Assembly (NCBI GenBank): GCA_020636535.1
Contig: JACJXT010000011.1
Coordinates: 372,001-436,000 of the forward strand
Reading direction: 5' to 3'
DNA from: Chitinophagales bacterium
Lineage (GTDB): Bacteria > Bacteroidota > Bacteroidia > Chitinophagales > JADIYW01
DNA length: 64,000 bases
A program made the position numbers and the translations under genes. The first letter of the stretch is position 1, and each line of letters opens with the position of its first letter. The notes beneath the pieces are model-generated. The model saw only the letters and a list, made by a program, of their open reading frames with translations. It was not told the DNA's origin and ran no database searches. Of this stretch, positions 7,167 through 16,612 are shown piece by piece.

Positions 7167-8885
7167 CTAGTCTGCTAACTCTGTTTGTAAAAAGCTAACT
7201 AATTCGTTTACTCTTGCTTGACTGAAATCGAATGGAACGCCTGCGGTTTGATACATTACTGGTAGTGTAGCGATGCTTCCTAATGCTAATGCTTTTTTGT
7301 AGTTGGCAATGGTAGCTGTTTCGTTTGCTTTAAAGTTTTTAAACATTCCAATGGCTCCAAGTTGTGCAATGCCGTATTCTATATAATAGAATGGTACTTC
7401 AAATAAATGCAATTGTTTTTGCCAAACGATGTTTTTTATGTTTTCGTAGTCGCTCCAATTGGTTACACTAGAAGAAAAACTGCTAAACATTTCATTCCAA
7501 GTTTGGTGTCTTTCTGCTATAGTATGTGTTGGATGTGTATATACCCAATGTTGAAATTTATCGATTAACGCTATCCATGGCAATATTGAAATGATGCCTT
7601 CTATATGATTTTTAATGGCTCGTTTTTTATCTGCTTCGCTATAAAATTCTGACAATCCTTTGTGTGTAAAAAACTCCATGCTCATTGATGCCAACTCGGC
7701 ACATTCTGAAGTAATTTCTTGGTCGAAGTTATATGCTAAATCGCCCATTAAAAAACTGTGTACTGCATGACCTGCTTCGTGTACCATTGTTTCTACATCT
7801 CTTTGCATACCACTACCATTCATAAATACAAATGGTACATTTATTTCTGGCATTCCCATGTTGTAACCACCTGGTGCTTTTCCTTTTCTGCTGTCTAAAT
7901 CTAAGTATTGCATATTGTGCATGATGCTGATACAGTCTGCAAAAAATGAATCGACATCATTTAAACAAGCAATAGATTTTTCTATGAACTCGTCTGTGGT
8001 TTCATAAGGTTGTAGTGCTGGTAAATTACTGGTTTCTACATCTAAATCGTATGGTTTTAATGCGTCTAGTGATAAATCTGATTTTCTTTTTTCAAATATT
8101 TTATTAACTAATGGCATGATTTCTTGTTGTATTGCATCATGAAATTGTTCAGATTCTGCCACACCATAATCAAATCTGCCTAGTGCTTGTAATTTATAAT
8201 CTCTATAATTTTCAAAACCAGCATTCAATGCCATTTGATGTCTGATTTGAATTAATTCGCTATACAATTCATCTAACTGATTGGCTACTTTTAATCGTTG
8301 TTCATTTACTTTATCGTAGATTGTTTTTCGCAAATCTCTATCACTACTTTGCAAAAATTTGGCTGCTTGTTGCAATGTATATTCTTTACCATCGTGAGTG
8401 ATGTTTAAACTTGCAATGATATCGCCGTATTGTTGTGCTTTAATTTGTTCTTCTTGATTGAGCTTGATGTTTTCTTCTCTATACAATGCGATATCATTTT
8501 TAAGATTTCTTTTATAAGTAAAAAATCTATCATCATCTAAATCATTAAAGAAAGTTGAATTTACTATTTTTTGATTAAGTAAATTGGTTTGCTCCATTAG
8601 ATGTGCAAGAATATTATTGATAAAATCATTATATTCTTTTTTATACGCTTGATTTTCTGTATCGCAAGTTTGTCTTACATATCTCCAACGATAATCTTCT
8701 TCTACAATTTTGTCTAACTCGCTTCTGTCTTTTAAGAACTGCATTAAATCATCGGTACTATTAATTACACGATTGTTTAAGTTGCTATAGTATTGTTCTA
8801 AATCGCTCCAGTCGTTAATCATTAACTCTTCAGCTACAAAATGTCTAGCAGGTCGTTCTATAATTTTGTTGGTTGTTACTTTCAT
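7167..8885 (-). CDS. pepF: M3 family oligoendopeptidase (PepF-like)
   Basis: A 572-residue cytoplasmic zinc metallopeptidase that should cut short peptides. The zinc motif HEAGHAVHSF lies at about residue 368, with the downstream zinc-ligand glutamate expected in the segment SECAELASMSMEFF about 25 residues later. Length and the alpha-helical N-terminal half (with RDLRKTIYDKVNEQR) fit the PepF/M3 family, and the C-terminal part contains the typical YIEYGIAQLGA. There is no signal peptide. Its start overlaps the stop of the DUF5606 gene by 4 bases (8882-8885), so the pair is almost certainly co-transcribed and translationally coupled. Assignment to M3 is firm; PepF versus other M3 subgroups is by length and motif context. 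Confidence 0.88.
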   Translation of the reverse strand: MKVTTNKIIERPARHFVAEELMINDWSDLEQYYSNLNNRVINSTDDLMQFLKDRSELDKIVEEDYRWRYVRQTCDTENQAYKKEYNDFINNILAHLMEQTNLLNQKIVNSTFFNDLDDDRFFTYKRNLKNDIALYREENIKLNQEEQIKAQQYGDIIASLNITHDGKEYTLQQAAKFLQSSDRDLRKTIYDKVNEQRLKVANQLDELYSELIQIRHQMALNAGFENYRDYKLQALGRFDYGVAESEQFHDAIQQEIMPLVNKIFEKRKSDLSLDALKPYDLDVETSNLPALQPYETTDEFIEKSIACLNDVDSFFADCISIMHNMQYLDLDSRKGKAPGGYNMGMPEINVPFVFMNGSGMQRDVETMVHEAGHAVHSFLMGDLAYNFDQEITSECAELASMSMEFFTHKGLSEFYSEADKKRAIKNHIEGIISILPWIALIDKFQHWVYTHPTHTIAERHQTWNEMFSSFSSSVTNWSDYENIKNIVWQKQLHLFEVPFYYIEYGIAQLGAIGMFKNFKANETATIANYKKALALGSIATLPVMYQTAGVPFDFSQARVNELVSFLQTELAD

Positions 8886-9313
8886 TCTTCTGTTTTAGTT
8901 GCTTCTGTTTCTGCTTTTTCTTCAACTGGTTTTTTAATGGCATCTACTTCATCTAAAATTTCAAACCATTTTACTAGTTTTTTAATGTCGCTTACTTTTA
9001 CTTTATCTCTGTCGTAGTCTTCAACAATTGCACCTAAGTATGCTTTTAGCTCATCGTTACTTGCTTTAGCATCTACTAAAGGTGTAGTTGTTTGTTTTTC
9101 TTTCATTGCTAATAAAACATCAATCAAAGCAATCATGTCTGTTTCTGTATAGATAGAAATATTATCTAATGGTGAAAACATATATTTTCTAGATGAATAG
9201 AATTGTTTATTATCTCCATTTAAGTCAGATAAAATTAATCCATCATTTCTATTAGCTACCATTTTTTTCAAACCAGATACTCCAGTTACTGCTACAATTT
9301 CTTTTAATTCCAT
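8882..9313 (-). CDS. DUF5606 domain-containing protein
   Basis: A 143-residue soluble protein of the Bacteroidota DUF5606 type. The N-terminus MELKEIVAVTGVSGLKKM is followed by NRNDGLILSDL, then RKYMFSPLDNISIYTETD, a pattern I recognise from this family. A predicted helical C-terminal part (about 80-120) ends in an acidic, low-complexity tail (EEKAETEATKTEE). The function is unknown. It is first in a two-gene operon with the M3 peptidase and has a promoter-like TACATTTG (9330-9337) just upstream. Confidence 0.8.
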   Translation of the reverse strand: MELKEIVAVTGVSGLKKMVANRNDGLILSDLNGDNKQFYSSRKYMFSPLDNISIYTETDMIALIDVLLAMKEKQTTTPLVDAKASNDELKAYLGAIVEDYDRDKVKVSDIKKLVKWFEILDEVDAIKKPVEEKAETEATKTEE

Positions 9314-9329
9314 AATTTAAAAATATGGA

Positions 9330-9337
9330 CAAATGTA
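9330..9337 (-). promoter_or_regulatory. Candidate -7 element (TACATTTG) for the DUF5606-pepF operon
   Basis: The minus strand reads TACATTTG, an exact match to the Bacteroidota -7 consensus TAnnTTTG, 17 bp before the ATG at 9313. A clear -33 TTG at the right distance is not seen, so support is partial. Confidence 0.4.
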
Positions 9338-9360
9338 AGGAGTTTTCTGTTAAATGCTTG

Positions 9361-10653
9361 TTAATCTACTCTAATAATAGTATTGTTGTAGTAATTCAAT
9401 TCATTACCAACCATATAACTCAATCGAATTGGATACAAACCTGCTGGTAAGTTTTTATTGATTGCGATTTTTGATTGATTATTTGGAATGATTTGTTCAT
9501 ATACTTTTTGTCCGTTGATGCTAAAAATTTCTAGTTGAGCAGACTGACTTAGATAGGTATTTGGAATATCAATATAAAAAACATCAGTACTTGGATTTGG
9601 ATAGATTTTTAAATCTGCTACTTTATTTTGATGAATACCAGATACAATATTACTTTGACAATCGAGCGTAGGATAAAAAAAGTCTCTAATATGTCGTTCT
9701 GTACTATCTAGTACAGGAAAATTGATAAAGTTAGTAATCATTTTTGGCAATGTTAAGTTCATGAAAGGTACATGACTATAGCCAATCCAATCTTCGAACT
9801 CGCAACGAATGCCCTGATTGATTGCTCTTGGATAAATGGCTTTTCCTCCAAATAGTTTTGGTAGTGTAGGAATGCCAAATGGTCTATCATAATTATAAGG
9901 AACAATTGGATCTGCAGAACCATGGTTTACAAGTAAGTCAATTCCATTATCTACAATCCAACTAGTATCTAAAATAGCACCAGACACGCTAAAAGCACCT
10001 TTAGGTTTTACATGGTCAAATTTATGTCGTAGAATAGAATCTGCCTCTGGTCCATTGGCTTCAATAATCCATTGTTGGTATTGTTCTGGCATTTGCTGTA
10101 AGCTATCTAAATAGCAAATAAACATAGTAGAAACACCACCAGCAGAAACACCACCTATGTATGCATTATCTATATTTATTCTAAAAGGATTTCCGTTTTC
10201 GTAAGTAGCAACAAAATGATCAATGGCATCTTTGGTATCAATTAAAGCACGAGAAACTGCTTTTACCATTACTTCTTCATTAAGTAAACCTAAAATGTCT
10301 GGTTCTTGTCGATAATCTATTGAAACAGCAACATAACCAAGCTTAGCAAAGTAGTCTGCCATCAGTACAATATCTGGACTATTTTGGTCGATTAATTTTA
10401 GATAAGCACCACCGTGAATGAGCAACATTACAGCTCTACTCTGAGCAGTATCACCTATTGGTTCATACACATCGTACTTTAAATATATTTTTTGATTATT
10501 GCTTTGGTATTTGGTTGCGTAAACAATATTATTGGTGCGTTTTACAAAACTAAATATCTTTTTTTGATATCTGCCATTGCTACAATCTAGAGACTGTGCG
10601 TTGATTGCTTGCAATAGAAAAAAAGAAAAAAGCAAGAGTACATATTTTTTCAT
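9361..10653 (-). CDS. Secreted alpha/beta-hydrolase (esterase) with T9SS sorting domain
   Basis: A 430-residue exported enzyme. A signal peptide covers residues 1-20 (MKKYVLLLFSFFLLQAINAQ). The hydrolase domain has an oxyanion HGGAY motif (80-84) and the nucleophile elbow GGVSAGG with S170. Likely acid and base residues are in HGSADPIVP (about 245-253) and GYSHVPF (about 295). The HGGA motif and layout fit carboxylesterase or lipase-like enzymes (alpha/beta-hydrolase fold 3 or BD-FAE-like). The last ~80 residues are a Por-type T9SS domain (KIYPNPSTDVFYIDI…NLPAGLYPIRLSY), so the protein should cross the outer membrane and be released or anchored at the surface. The substrate is unknown. It stands alone, 47 bp from the DUF5606 gene. 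Confidence 0.8.
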   Translation of the reverse strand: MKKYVLLLFSFFLLQAINAQSLDCSNGRYQKKIFSFVKRTNNIVYATKYQSNNQKIYLKYDVYEPIGDTAQSRAVMLLIHGGAYLKLIDQNSPDIVLMADYFAKLGYVAVSIDYRQEPDILGLLNEEVMVKAVSRALIDTKDAIDHFVATYENGNPFRINIDNAYIGGVSAGGVSTMFICYLDSLQQMPEQYQQWIIEANGPEADSILRHKFDHVKPKGAFSVSGAILDTSWIVDNGIDLLVNHGSADPIVPYNYDRPFGIPTLPKLFGGKAIYPRAINQGIRCEFEDWIGYSHVPFMNLTLPKMITNFINFPVLDSTERHIRDFFYPTLDCQSNIVSGIHQNKVADLKIYPNPSTDVFYIDIPNTYLSQSAQLEIFSINGQKVYEQIIPNNQSKIAINKNLPAGLYPIRLSYMVGNELNYYNNTIIRVD

Positions 10654-10909
10654 ACCAAACGATTGTTAGATAAAAATAGTAAAAAACTTGATACCTAGTA
10701 GTTTATGTATAATAGAATATTTGCGTTAAAGGAAAAATTGTCTTTTGTAAAGTTGATAATTTGAGTGTTGTTTAGATGTGTTATCTTACTATTAAATGAG
10801 ATTGTACTTTTTAAACATTTTTTATCTTTCCATAAATCAGAATAAATATTTCTTCCTATCAGTGTTTTCTATGAGTAACTCTGAGTGGAACATAGTATGT
10901 TACTTTTTG

Positions 10910-10928
10910 TTTCGTGAGACACGAACCA
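10910..10928. repeat. Hairpin repeat family D, copy 2 (inverted)
   Basis: Exact reverse complement of 5345-5363, with similar flanks (AAAAA before, GGCGTAGAG after). Confidence 0.8.
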
Positions 10929-10951
10929 AGGCGTAGAGATAGTTTACTCTC

Positions 10952-10984
10952 ACTCAGAGTTCTCTAGCGAGTAACTCTGAGTGG
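10952..10984. repeat. Hairpin repeat family E, copy 2
   Basis: CACTCAGAGTT - 11-base loop - AACTCTGAGTG is a perfect 11-bp stem. Relative to 7045-7077, the loop-closing pair changed from C-G to T-A on both arms. It ends 24 bp past the typA stop codon. Confidence 0.85.
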
Positions 10985-11007
10985 AATATAATTATAATGA
11001 ATAAAAA

Positions 11008-12810
11008 CTATTTTCCTTTTCGTTTTCTTTCGTTTTCGTCTAAGTATAATTTTCGTAGTCTGATGTTTTTTGGTGTTACTTCTACCAATTCATCTGCTTG
11101 TATGTATTCTAAAGCTTCTTCTAGAGAAAATTTTATTGGTGGTGGTAGTTTCACTTTATCATCAGAACCAGAAGCTCTAACATTGGTTAGTTTTTTGGTA
11201 ACTGTACAGTTGATTAATAAATCATCGCCTCTTGAGTTTTCTCCAACTACCATTCCTGCATAAACTTCTTCACCTGGCTCAATAAAAAACTTACCTCTGT
11301 CTTGTAATTTATCTAAAGCATAAGCAATAGCAGTTCCTTTTTCTTTGGCAATTAATGAGCCATTAATTCTTCCTGGAATGGTGCCTTTATGAGCGTCGTA
11401 TTTAATAAAACGATGTGACATAATTGCTTCGCCAGAAGTTGCTGTTATCATTTCGGTACGCAAACCAATAATTCCTCTTGATGGAATTTCAAAAGTTAAT
11501 ACCGTTCTATTGCCTTTTAAAATCATATTTTTTAAGTCGCCTTTTCTTTTAGCCACCATTTCTATTGCTGTACCCGATTTTTCTTCAGGTAAATCGATGG
11601 TTAATTCTTCTATTGGCTCTGATTTTACACCATCTATAGTTTTGAATAAAACTTGTGGTTGACCTACTTGTAATTCGTAACCTTCTCTACGCATGGTTTC
11701 AATCAAAACAGATAAGTGCAATACGCCTCGACCAAAAACCATAAAAGAATCGGCAGTTGCACCAGCTTGAACGCGTAGTGCTAAGTTTTTTTCTAATTCT
11801 TTTTCTAATCTATCTTTGACATGTCTTGAAGTAACAAATTTTCCTTCTTGACCAAAAAATGGAGAATCATTGATAGTAAACAACATACTCATAGTAGGTT
11901 CGTCAATGCTAATCGCTTTCATTGCTTCTGGATTTTCTGCATCAGCAATAGTATCTCCAATTTCAAAACCTTCTATACCTACAACAGCACAAATTTCACC
12001 AGCATTTACTATTTCTACTTTCTTTTTACTCATGCCTTCAAACACCATCAATTCTTTAATTCTCGATTTGATGATAGTGCCATCTCTTTTTACTAATGCT
12101 ACTGGCATATTGGCTTTCAGTGAACCTCTAAATACTCTACCAATGGCAATTCTTCCTACAAAGCTTGAAAAGTCTAATGATGTAATTTGCATTTGTAATG
12201 AACCTTCTTCAATTTTTGGTGCAGGAATGTGTTCTATAATAGCATCAATTAATACAGAAACATTATCTGTTTTTTGTTTCCAATCGGTACTCATCCAACC
12301 ATTTTTTGCAGAACCATATACTGTTGGAAAATCTAATTGTTCTTCTGTAGCATCTAAGTGAAACATTAGATCGAATACTTTTTCGTGTACTTCTTCTGGC
12401 GTACAGTTTTCTTTATCTACCTTGTTAATTACTACAATTGGCTTTAAACCTAACTCTAATGCTTTTTGTAGTACGAAACGCGTTTGTGGCATTGGTCCTT
12501 CAAAAGCATCTACCAATAGCAAAACACCATCTGCCATTTTAAGTACTCGTTCTACTTCTCCACCAAAATCAGAGTGACCTGGTGTATCTATAATATTGAT
12601 TTTATAATCTTTATAAGTAACTGCTGCATTTTTAGAAACAATGGTAATTCCTCTTTCTCTTTCTAATTCATTATTGTCTAAAATTAAAGTTCCAGTATTT
12701 TCGTGTTCTTCAAAAGTTTTGCATTCCCACAAAATTTTATCTACTAAAGTTGTTTTTCCGTGATCGACATGGGCAATGATAGCAACATTTCTAATGTATT
12801 GATTTTCCAT
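11008..12810 (-). CDS. typA: Translational GTPase TypA/BipA
   Basis: A 600-residue ribosome-associated GTPase of the EF-G-like superfamily. The motifs are in order: G1 AHVDHGKTTL (14-23), G2 RERGITI, G3 DTPGHSDFGGEVER, G4 NKVD and G5 GSAKNG. The downstream domains carry the TypA-specific GRGVLHLSVLIE and MRREGYELQVGQP motifs. The length is typical (about 600). It supports ribosome assembly and growth under stress in other bacteria. It is monocistronic here with a TACCTTTG element at 12830-12837. No anomalies were noticed; identification is firm. Confidence 0.95.
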   Translation of the reverse strand: MENQYIRNVAIIAHVDHGKTTLVDKILWECKTFEEHENTGTLILDNNELERERGITIVSKNAAVTYKDYKINIIDTPGHSDFGGEVERVLKMADGVLLLVDAFEGPMPQTRFVLQKALELGLKPIVVINKVDKENCTPEEVHEKVFDLMFHLDATEEQLDFPTVYGSAKNGWMSTDWKQKTDNVSVLIDAIIEHIPAPKIEEGSLQMQITSLDFSSFVGRIAIGRVFRGSLKANMPVALVKRDGTIIKSRIKELMVFEGMSKKKVEIVNAGEICAVVGIEGFEIGDTIADAENPEAMKAISIDEPTMSMLFTINDSPFFGQEGKFVTSRHVKDRLEKELEKNLALRVQAGATADSFMVFGRGVLHLSVLIETMRREGYELQVGQPQVLFKTIDGVKSEPIEELTIDLPEEKSGTAIEMVAKRKGDLKNMILKGNRTVLTFEIPSRGIIGLRTEMITATSGEAIMSHRFIKYDAHKGTIPGRINGSLIAKEKGTAIAYALDKLQDRGKFFIEPGEEVYAGMVVGENSRGDDLLINCTVTKKLTNVRASGSDDKVKLPPPIKFSLEEALEYIQADELVEVTPKNIRLRKLYLDENERKRKGK

Positions 12811-12829
12811 TATTTCTGTAAAATTTGTG

Positions 12830-12837
12830 CAAAGGTA
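12830..12837 (-). promoter_or_regulatory. Candidate -7 element (TACCTTTG) for typA
   Basis: An exact match to TAnnTTTG on the minus strand, 20 bp before the typA ATG. The only upstream TTG (12851-12853) is too close for a standard -33 element, so only the -7 half is supported. Confidence 0.4.
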
Positions 12838-13323
12838 CGCTTATATCTGTCAATGCTGTGATATGAAATAATTAAGAAATACATAGTTTGACTTTAAAAT
12901 TTTATAGTAAAAAATAATAACTAGCACTTGCTTCTGTATTGATATTTATCTTTGCTTTATAGTAGATAAGAGTTAGTAAATAAACAAAAAATTCTTTGTT
13001 CATTTTGTCTTGATACAAAACGAACCAAAACCTGCTTGCCAGCAGGCAAGAGTCAAGAAGCATTTAAGGCAATTTTGCTTTTCTCTATTTTTGTTTTAGT
13101 GAAGCAAACCGATGATAAATTTGTCTCTCCATGCCTATTGCTCGTTCCTCGCAATGCAATTACGAGACATTTACATCTATTGCTGAAAATGCTTCAACGC
13201 TAAACTGCTTTGATTTTTACATTTACTTTGGTTACAAGAAAAAATATGCTTTTTAAGTCATTTATGATAATGCAAACTAAATTGTATCTTTTTTAGATTA
13301 TTTTTTTAGAGATTTGTGCTACA
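12838..13323. other. Intergenic region, mostly featureless
   Basis: About 490 bp between divergent genes. It contains a short hairpin CTTGCC-AGCA-GGCAAG (13035-13050) and a TTGCTCGTTCCTCGCAATG segment (about 13138-13156) that resembles part of repeat family F. No coding frame is seen. Confidence 0.5.
13035..13050. repeat. Short hairpin CTTGCC-AGCA-GGCAAG
   Basis: A perfect 6-bp stem with a 4-base loop; an overlapping CCTGC/GCAGG pairing is also possible. No T-run follows, so it is not a typical terminator. Confidence 0.45.
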
Positions 13324-14358
13324 ATGGATTCTTTAACACAATTTGTATTGGGTGCTGGTGTAGGTGAGTTGACTGCTGGCAAAAAACTTGGTTGGAAAGC
13401 ACAGCTTATTGGTGGCTTGGCTGGCACGATTCCAGACTTAGATGTTTTTGCCTCTTCTTTTATAAATGGTGATGAGTTAACTTCTTTAAGAACTCACAGG
13501 GCATATTCACATGCTTTGTTTGTTCACTTATTTTTAGCTATTCCGTTTGCTTATTTGTTTTATAGACTTTTTAAAAGAAAGCTAAGTTTTACTAGATGGT
13601 ATCTTTTGTTTTTTCTAGGATTTGCTACACATACCTTGCTAGATTGTTGTACTACTTATGGTACTCAATTGCTCTTGCCTTTTACACATGGACTGATTGC
13701 TTTTAATAATATTGCTGTTATTGATCCACTGTATACTTTACCATTTATGTTTTTATTGATTGCTTGTTTATGCTTTAGAAAAGAAAGTAAGACAAGAAGA
13801 GTGATTGCTATAATGGCATTTGTTGTAAGTTGTGGTTATCTTTCGTTGGCAACATTTAATAAGTATTTGGCACATCAATCGTTTAAGAAAGCATTAGCAA
13901 AAGAACATATTCAATATACACATTTAAGTACATCTCCAACGATGTTTAATGCTTTGCTTTGGGCAGGAATTGCTTATAATGATTCTGTAATTTACTGTGG
14001 TGAACAATCGGTTTTTAGATTAGATGATGATATTAAACTGTATGCATTCAAAAGAAACTTAGATTTAGAAAAACAATATGCTTCTGAAAAATTTAATACT
14101 TTAAAATGGTTTAGCAATGGTTATTATTTTTTGCAAATGAATGAAAATGACACACTCGATTTTTATAATATAAAATGGGGAAGAACAGATTTATCTCAAC
14201 AAGATAATGCTGATGCTGCTAATTCCTTTAGGTTTTATACTAAGCTATATAAAGATGAGCAAGGAAATGTAAAGGCATCATTTGTTCGTCCGCCTAGAAC
14301 TATGAAAGATATAAAACAATTTTTAAGTGTTATTTATAGTAAGATTTTTGAAAAGTAA
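13324..14358 (+). CDS. YdjM/DUF457-like membrane-bound metal-dependent hydrolase
   Basis: A 344-residue inner-membrane protein. The N-terminus MDSLTQFVLGAGVGEL and the segment GGLAGTIPDLDVF (about 31-43) carry the metal-binding pattern of the LexA-binding/YdjM-like DUF457 family. HRAYSHALFVHL (about 58-69) and FATHTLLDCCTTYGTQLL (about 97-114) supply further histidine and aspartate ligands. Several hydrophobic segments cover residues 70-185. The C-terminal 150 residues are soluble and beta-rich. Family members are predicted hydrolases of unknown substrate. The gene is not part of an obvious operon. Confidence 0.8.
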   Translation: MDSLTQFVLGAGVGELTAGKKLGWKAQLIGGLAGTIPDLDVFASSFINGDELTSLRTHRAYSHALFVHLFLAIPFAYLFYRLFKRKLSFTRWYLLFFLGFATHTLLDCCTTYGTQLLLPFTHGLIAFNNIAVIDPLYTLPFMFLLIACLCFRKESKTRRVIAIMAFVVSCGYLSLATFNKYLAHQSFKKALAKEHIQYTHLSTSPTMFNALLWAGIAYNDSVIYCGEQSVFRLDDDIKLYAFKRNLDLEKQYASEKFNTLKWFSNGYYFLQMNENDTLDFYNIKWGRTDLSQQDNADAANSFRFYTKLYKDEQGNVKASFVRPPRTMKDIKQFLSVIYSKIFEK

Positions 14359-14396
14359 GAAGTCTAATGTCTTGTATCTAAAAATCTTGATTCTAT

Positions 14397-15269
14397 CTAC
14401 TTAAACTCTGCTTCGCCAAAAACTTTAATGCCTGTTTGTTGCAAACTCCAATTCCATAAATGCTGAATATTATCTTCATTTGTTGCAGCTAAAGATGGTG
14501 GAACTGGTTTTTTATTGTACCAATATTTTCCTGTTTTTCCATGTACAAATGGCGATGATGCTAAATACAGTGAAGTCTCTGCTCCTTTTTCTGGTGAAGT
14601 TAAGACAAAACTAAAATTGCTAACTAAAAATTTAAAAAACGGACTACCACTTTGTCCGAAATTGCTACCAATATTTCCAGGATGTAAACTATTAGAAGTT
14701 ACATTCGTATCGTTCTTCAACATACTTGCTAACTTGTTCGAAAATAGAATATTACACAATTTAGACAAACTGTATTGTAGAAAAGAATTGAAAAATTGAT
14801 CGGCATTCAAATCATTCGCTCTGTAATTAGTAAAACGATGTGCCAAAGAAGCAACATTTACCACTCTCGCATTATCTGATGCTTTTAAACAATCTAACAA
14901 ATAATGTGTCATTAAAAAATAACCTAAGTGATTGGTTGCCATCATCATTTCAATACCATCATCATTTGTTTCTCTTTCACCTAAAATTACGCCAGCATTA
15001 TTTACTAAAACATCTACTACATTATATTTACTTCTAAAAGCAATAGCAAATTTTTTTATCGATTCGTGTGAACTGAAATCACATATAAATAAATCTACAT
15101 TATTTAAACCAGTAACAGCATTTATATCTTCTTGAATAGCTTTGGCTTTTTCTTCGTTTCTACAAACCATTACTACTGTTGCACCAATTTTTGCCAACTC
15201 TGTTGCTGTTACTTTACCAATACCAGAATTTGCACCTGTTACCACTACAATTTTGCCACGCATATCCAT
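14397..15269 (-). CDS. Short-chain dehydrogenase/reductase (retinol-dehydrogenase-like)
   Basis: A 290-residue classical SDR. It has the dinucleotide-binding TGANSGIG (11-18), NNAG (90-93), the active-site serine S141 in NVASLAH, and Y166-x-x-x-K170 (YSLSK). An arginine after strand 2 (VCRNEEKA) suggests NADPH preference. The sequence VTSNSLHPGNIGSNFG after the active site is typical of the retinol dehydrogenase / WW-oxidoreductase-like SDR subgroup. The substrate is unknown and the neighbours give no pathway. It is divergent from the PLP enzyme at 15348. Confidence 0.88.
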   Translation of the reverse strand: MDMRGKIVVVTGANSGIGKVTATELAKIGATVVMVCRNEEKAKAIQEDINAVTGLNNVDLFICDFSSHESIKKFAIAFRSKYNVVDVLVNNAGVILGERETNDDGIEMMMATNHLGYFLMTHYLLDCLKASDNARVVNVASLAHRFTNYRANDLNADQFFNSFLQYSLSKLCNILFSNKLASMLKNDTNVTSNSLHPGNIGSNFGQSGSPFFKFLVSNFSFVLTSPEKGAETSLYLASSPFVHGKTGKYWYNKKPVPPSLAATNEDNIQHLWNWSLQQTGIKVFGEAEFK

Positions 15270-15288
15270 ATTTCAAAAAATTAGAATA

Positions 15289-15296
15289 CAAAAATA
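15289..15296 (-). promoter_or_regulatory. Candidate -7 element (TATTTTTG) for the SDR gene
   Basis: The minus strand reads TATTTTTG, matching TAnnTTTG, 20 bp before the ATG at 15269. No good -33 element is visible in this AT-rich spacer, so chance occurrence is possible. Confidence 0.3.
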
Positions 15297-15347
15297 AATA
15301 AATGTCTATACCTTTATGCTATTCTATTATTAAATAAGTGATTGATT

Positions 15348-16544
15348 ATGAATAAAGGATTTAATTCTATTTGTGTAAAAGATATTTTGATTGAAGAACA
15401 TCATGCACATGTAACACCAATTTATGCAACTTCTACCTTTACTTACGCCGATTTAGATGCTGCATTTGCTTACTTTAGAGGTGAAAGTAAGCAACATACT
15501 TATGCTAGAATGAGCAATCCAACTACCGATGCTGTTGCAGAAAAAATTGCACTACTAGAAGGTTATGATGATGAAAATCCTATAAAAACTTATGGTTTGT
15601 TATTTGGAAGTGGTATGGCAGCCATTGCTACTGCAATACTTACTTGTGTTAAAAGTGGTGATACTGTGGTTACGCAAGCTAATTTATATGGTACAACGAA
15701 TGAGTTTCTAACTAAAAAACTCAACGACTATCAAGTAAATACTATTTATGCTGATTTGAATGATGTAGATGTTTTAGATAATTTACTACAAAATAATTCA
15801 AGTATAAAATTGGTGTATATAGAAACACCAGCAAATCCTACATTGGCTTGTTATAACATAAAAGAACTTACTGCTATTGCCAAACAACACAATGCCTTTG
15901 TTATTGTAGATAATACTTTTGCTACGCCATATTTGCAAAGACCTTTGTTTGATGCTGTTGATATTGTAGTACATTCTTCTACTAAATTTTTAAACGGACA
16001 TGGTACTGGTTTAAGTGGTGTTTTAGTTTGTAAAGACAAAGAAATTTATCAAAAAGCACATGGTATTTTAAAAACTTTTGGTGGAATTATTAGTCCGTTT
16101 GAAGCTTATCTATTGAATAATGGTGTAAAAACACTTCCACTGCGAATGGAACAACATATGAAAAATGCTATAATTCTAGCTAATTTTCTAAACAATCATG
16201 CTAAAGTAAAAAAAGTAAACTATTTAGGTTTAACATCACACCAAGATCATCATTGGATATTACAACAGATGAAAGGTTATGGTGGTATGCTGAGTTTTGA
16301 AATAGATACCGATATTGATGGTTGTATTCGATTTTTAAAACAAATTAAATTTTGTACCAATACAGGTTCATTAGGAACTGCCGACACTTTAATTACACAT
16401 CCTTGTAGTACTAGTCATTCTAATGTGCCAGAAGCACAACGACTAGCAGTTGGTATCACACCAAGTTTAGTAAGAGTTTCTGTTGGATTAGAAAACATAG
16501 AAGATGTAATTACAGACATTAATCAAGCATTAGCAGTAGTTTAA
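15348..16544 (+). CDS. Cys/Met metabolism PLP-dependent enzyme (cystathionine gamma-synthase / methionine gamma-lyase type)
   Basis: About 398 residues of the transsulfuration-enzyme family. Visible motifs are YARMSNPT (PLP-phosphate contact with the neighbouring subunit), GLLFGSGMAAI, ETPANPT, VDNTFATPYLQRP and the PLP lysine in SSTKFLNGHGTGLSGV (about residue 210). The C-terminus has LGTADTLITHPCSTSH and RVSVGLENIEDVI. The enzyme should act on cystathionine, homoserine esters or methionine; sequence alone does not separate synthase from lyase. I start it at ATG 15348 (MNKGFNSI) because the longer frame would need a TTG two codons upstream. It is monocistronic and divergent from the SDR gene. 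Confidence 0.88.
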   Translation: MNKGFNSICVKDILIEEHHAHVTPIYATSTFTYADLDAAFAYFRGESKQHTYARMSNPTTDAVAEKIALLEGYDDENPIKTYGLLFGSGMAAIATAILTCVKSGDTVVTQANLYGTTNEFLTKKLNDYQVNTIYADLNDVDVLDNLLQNNSSIKLVYIETPANPTLACYNIKELTAIAKQHNAFVIVDNTFATPYLQRPLFDAVDIVVHSSTKFLNGHGTGLSGVLVCKDKEIYQKAHGILKTFGGIISPFEAYLLNNGVKTLPLRMEQHMKNAIILANFLNNHAKVKKVNYLGLTSHQDHHWILQQMKGYGGMLSFEIDTDIDGCIRFLKQIKFCTNTGSLGTADTLITHPCSTSHSNVPEAQRLAVGITPSLVRVSVGLENIEDVITDINQALAVV

Positions 16545-16612
16545 GATTTAATCTTTTATACAGTTGCATTATCATATATTATTAGATAAATTTTGTCTGT
16601 ATATTTGTTTTA

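Larger units (their letters stand above)
10654..11007. other. Intergenic region with hairpin repeats
   Basis: This 354-bp gap carries a half-degenerate family E copy (10857-10888), a family D hairpin (10910-10928) and a complete family E hairpin (10952-10984). No gene is visible; the open frame starting at 10997 is antisense to typA. Confidence 0.65.

Noticed and set aside
11870..12361. 163-residue plus-strand open frame inside typA
   Set aside because: It is antisense to the conserved GTPase and its peptide is a shadow without recognisable features.
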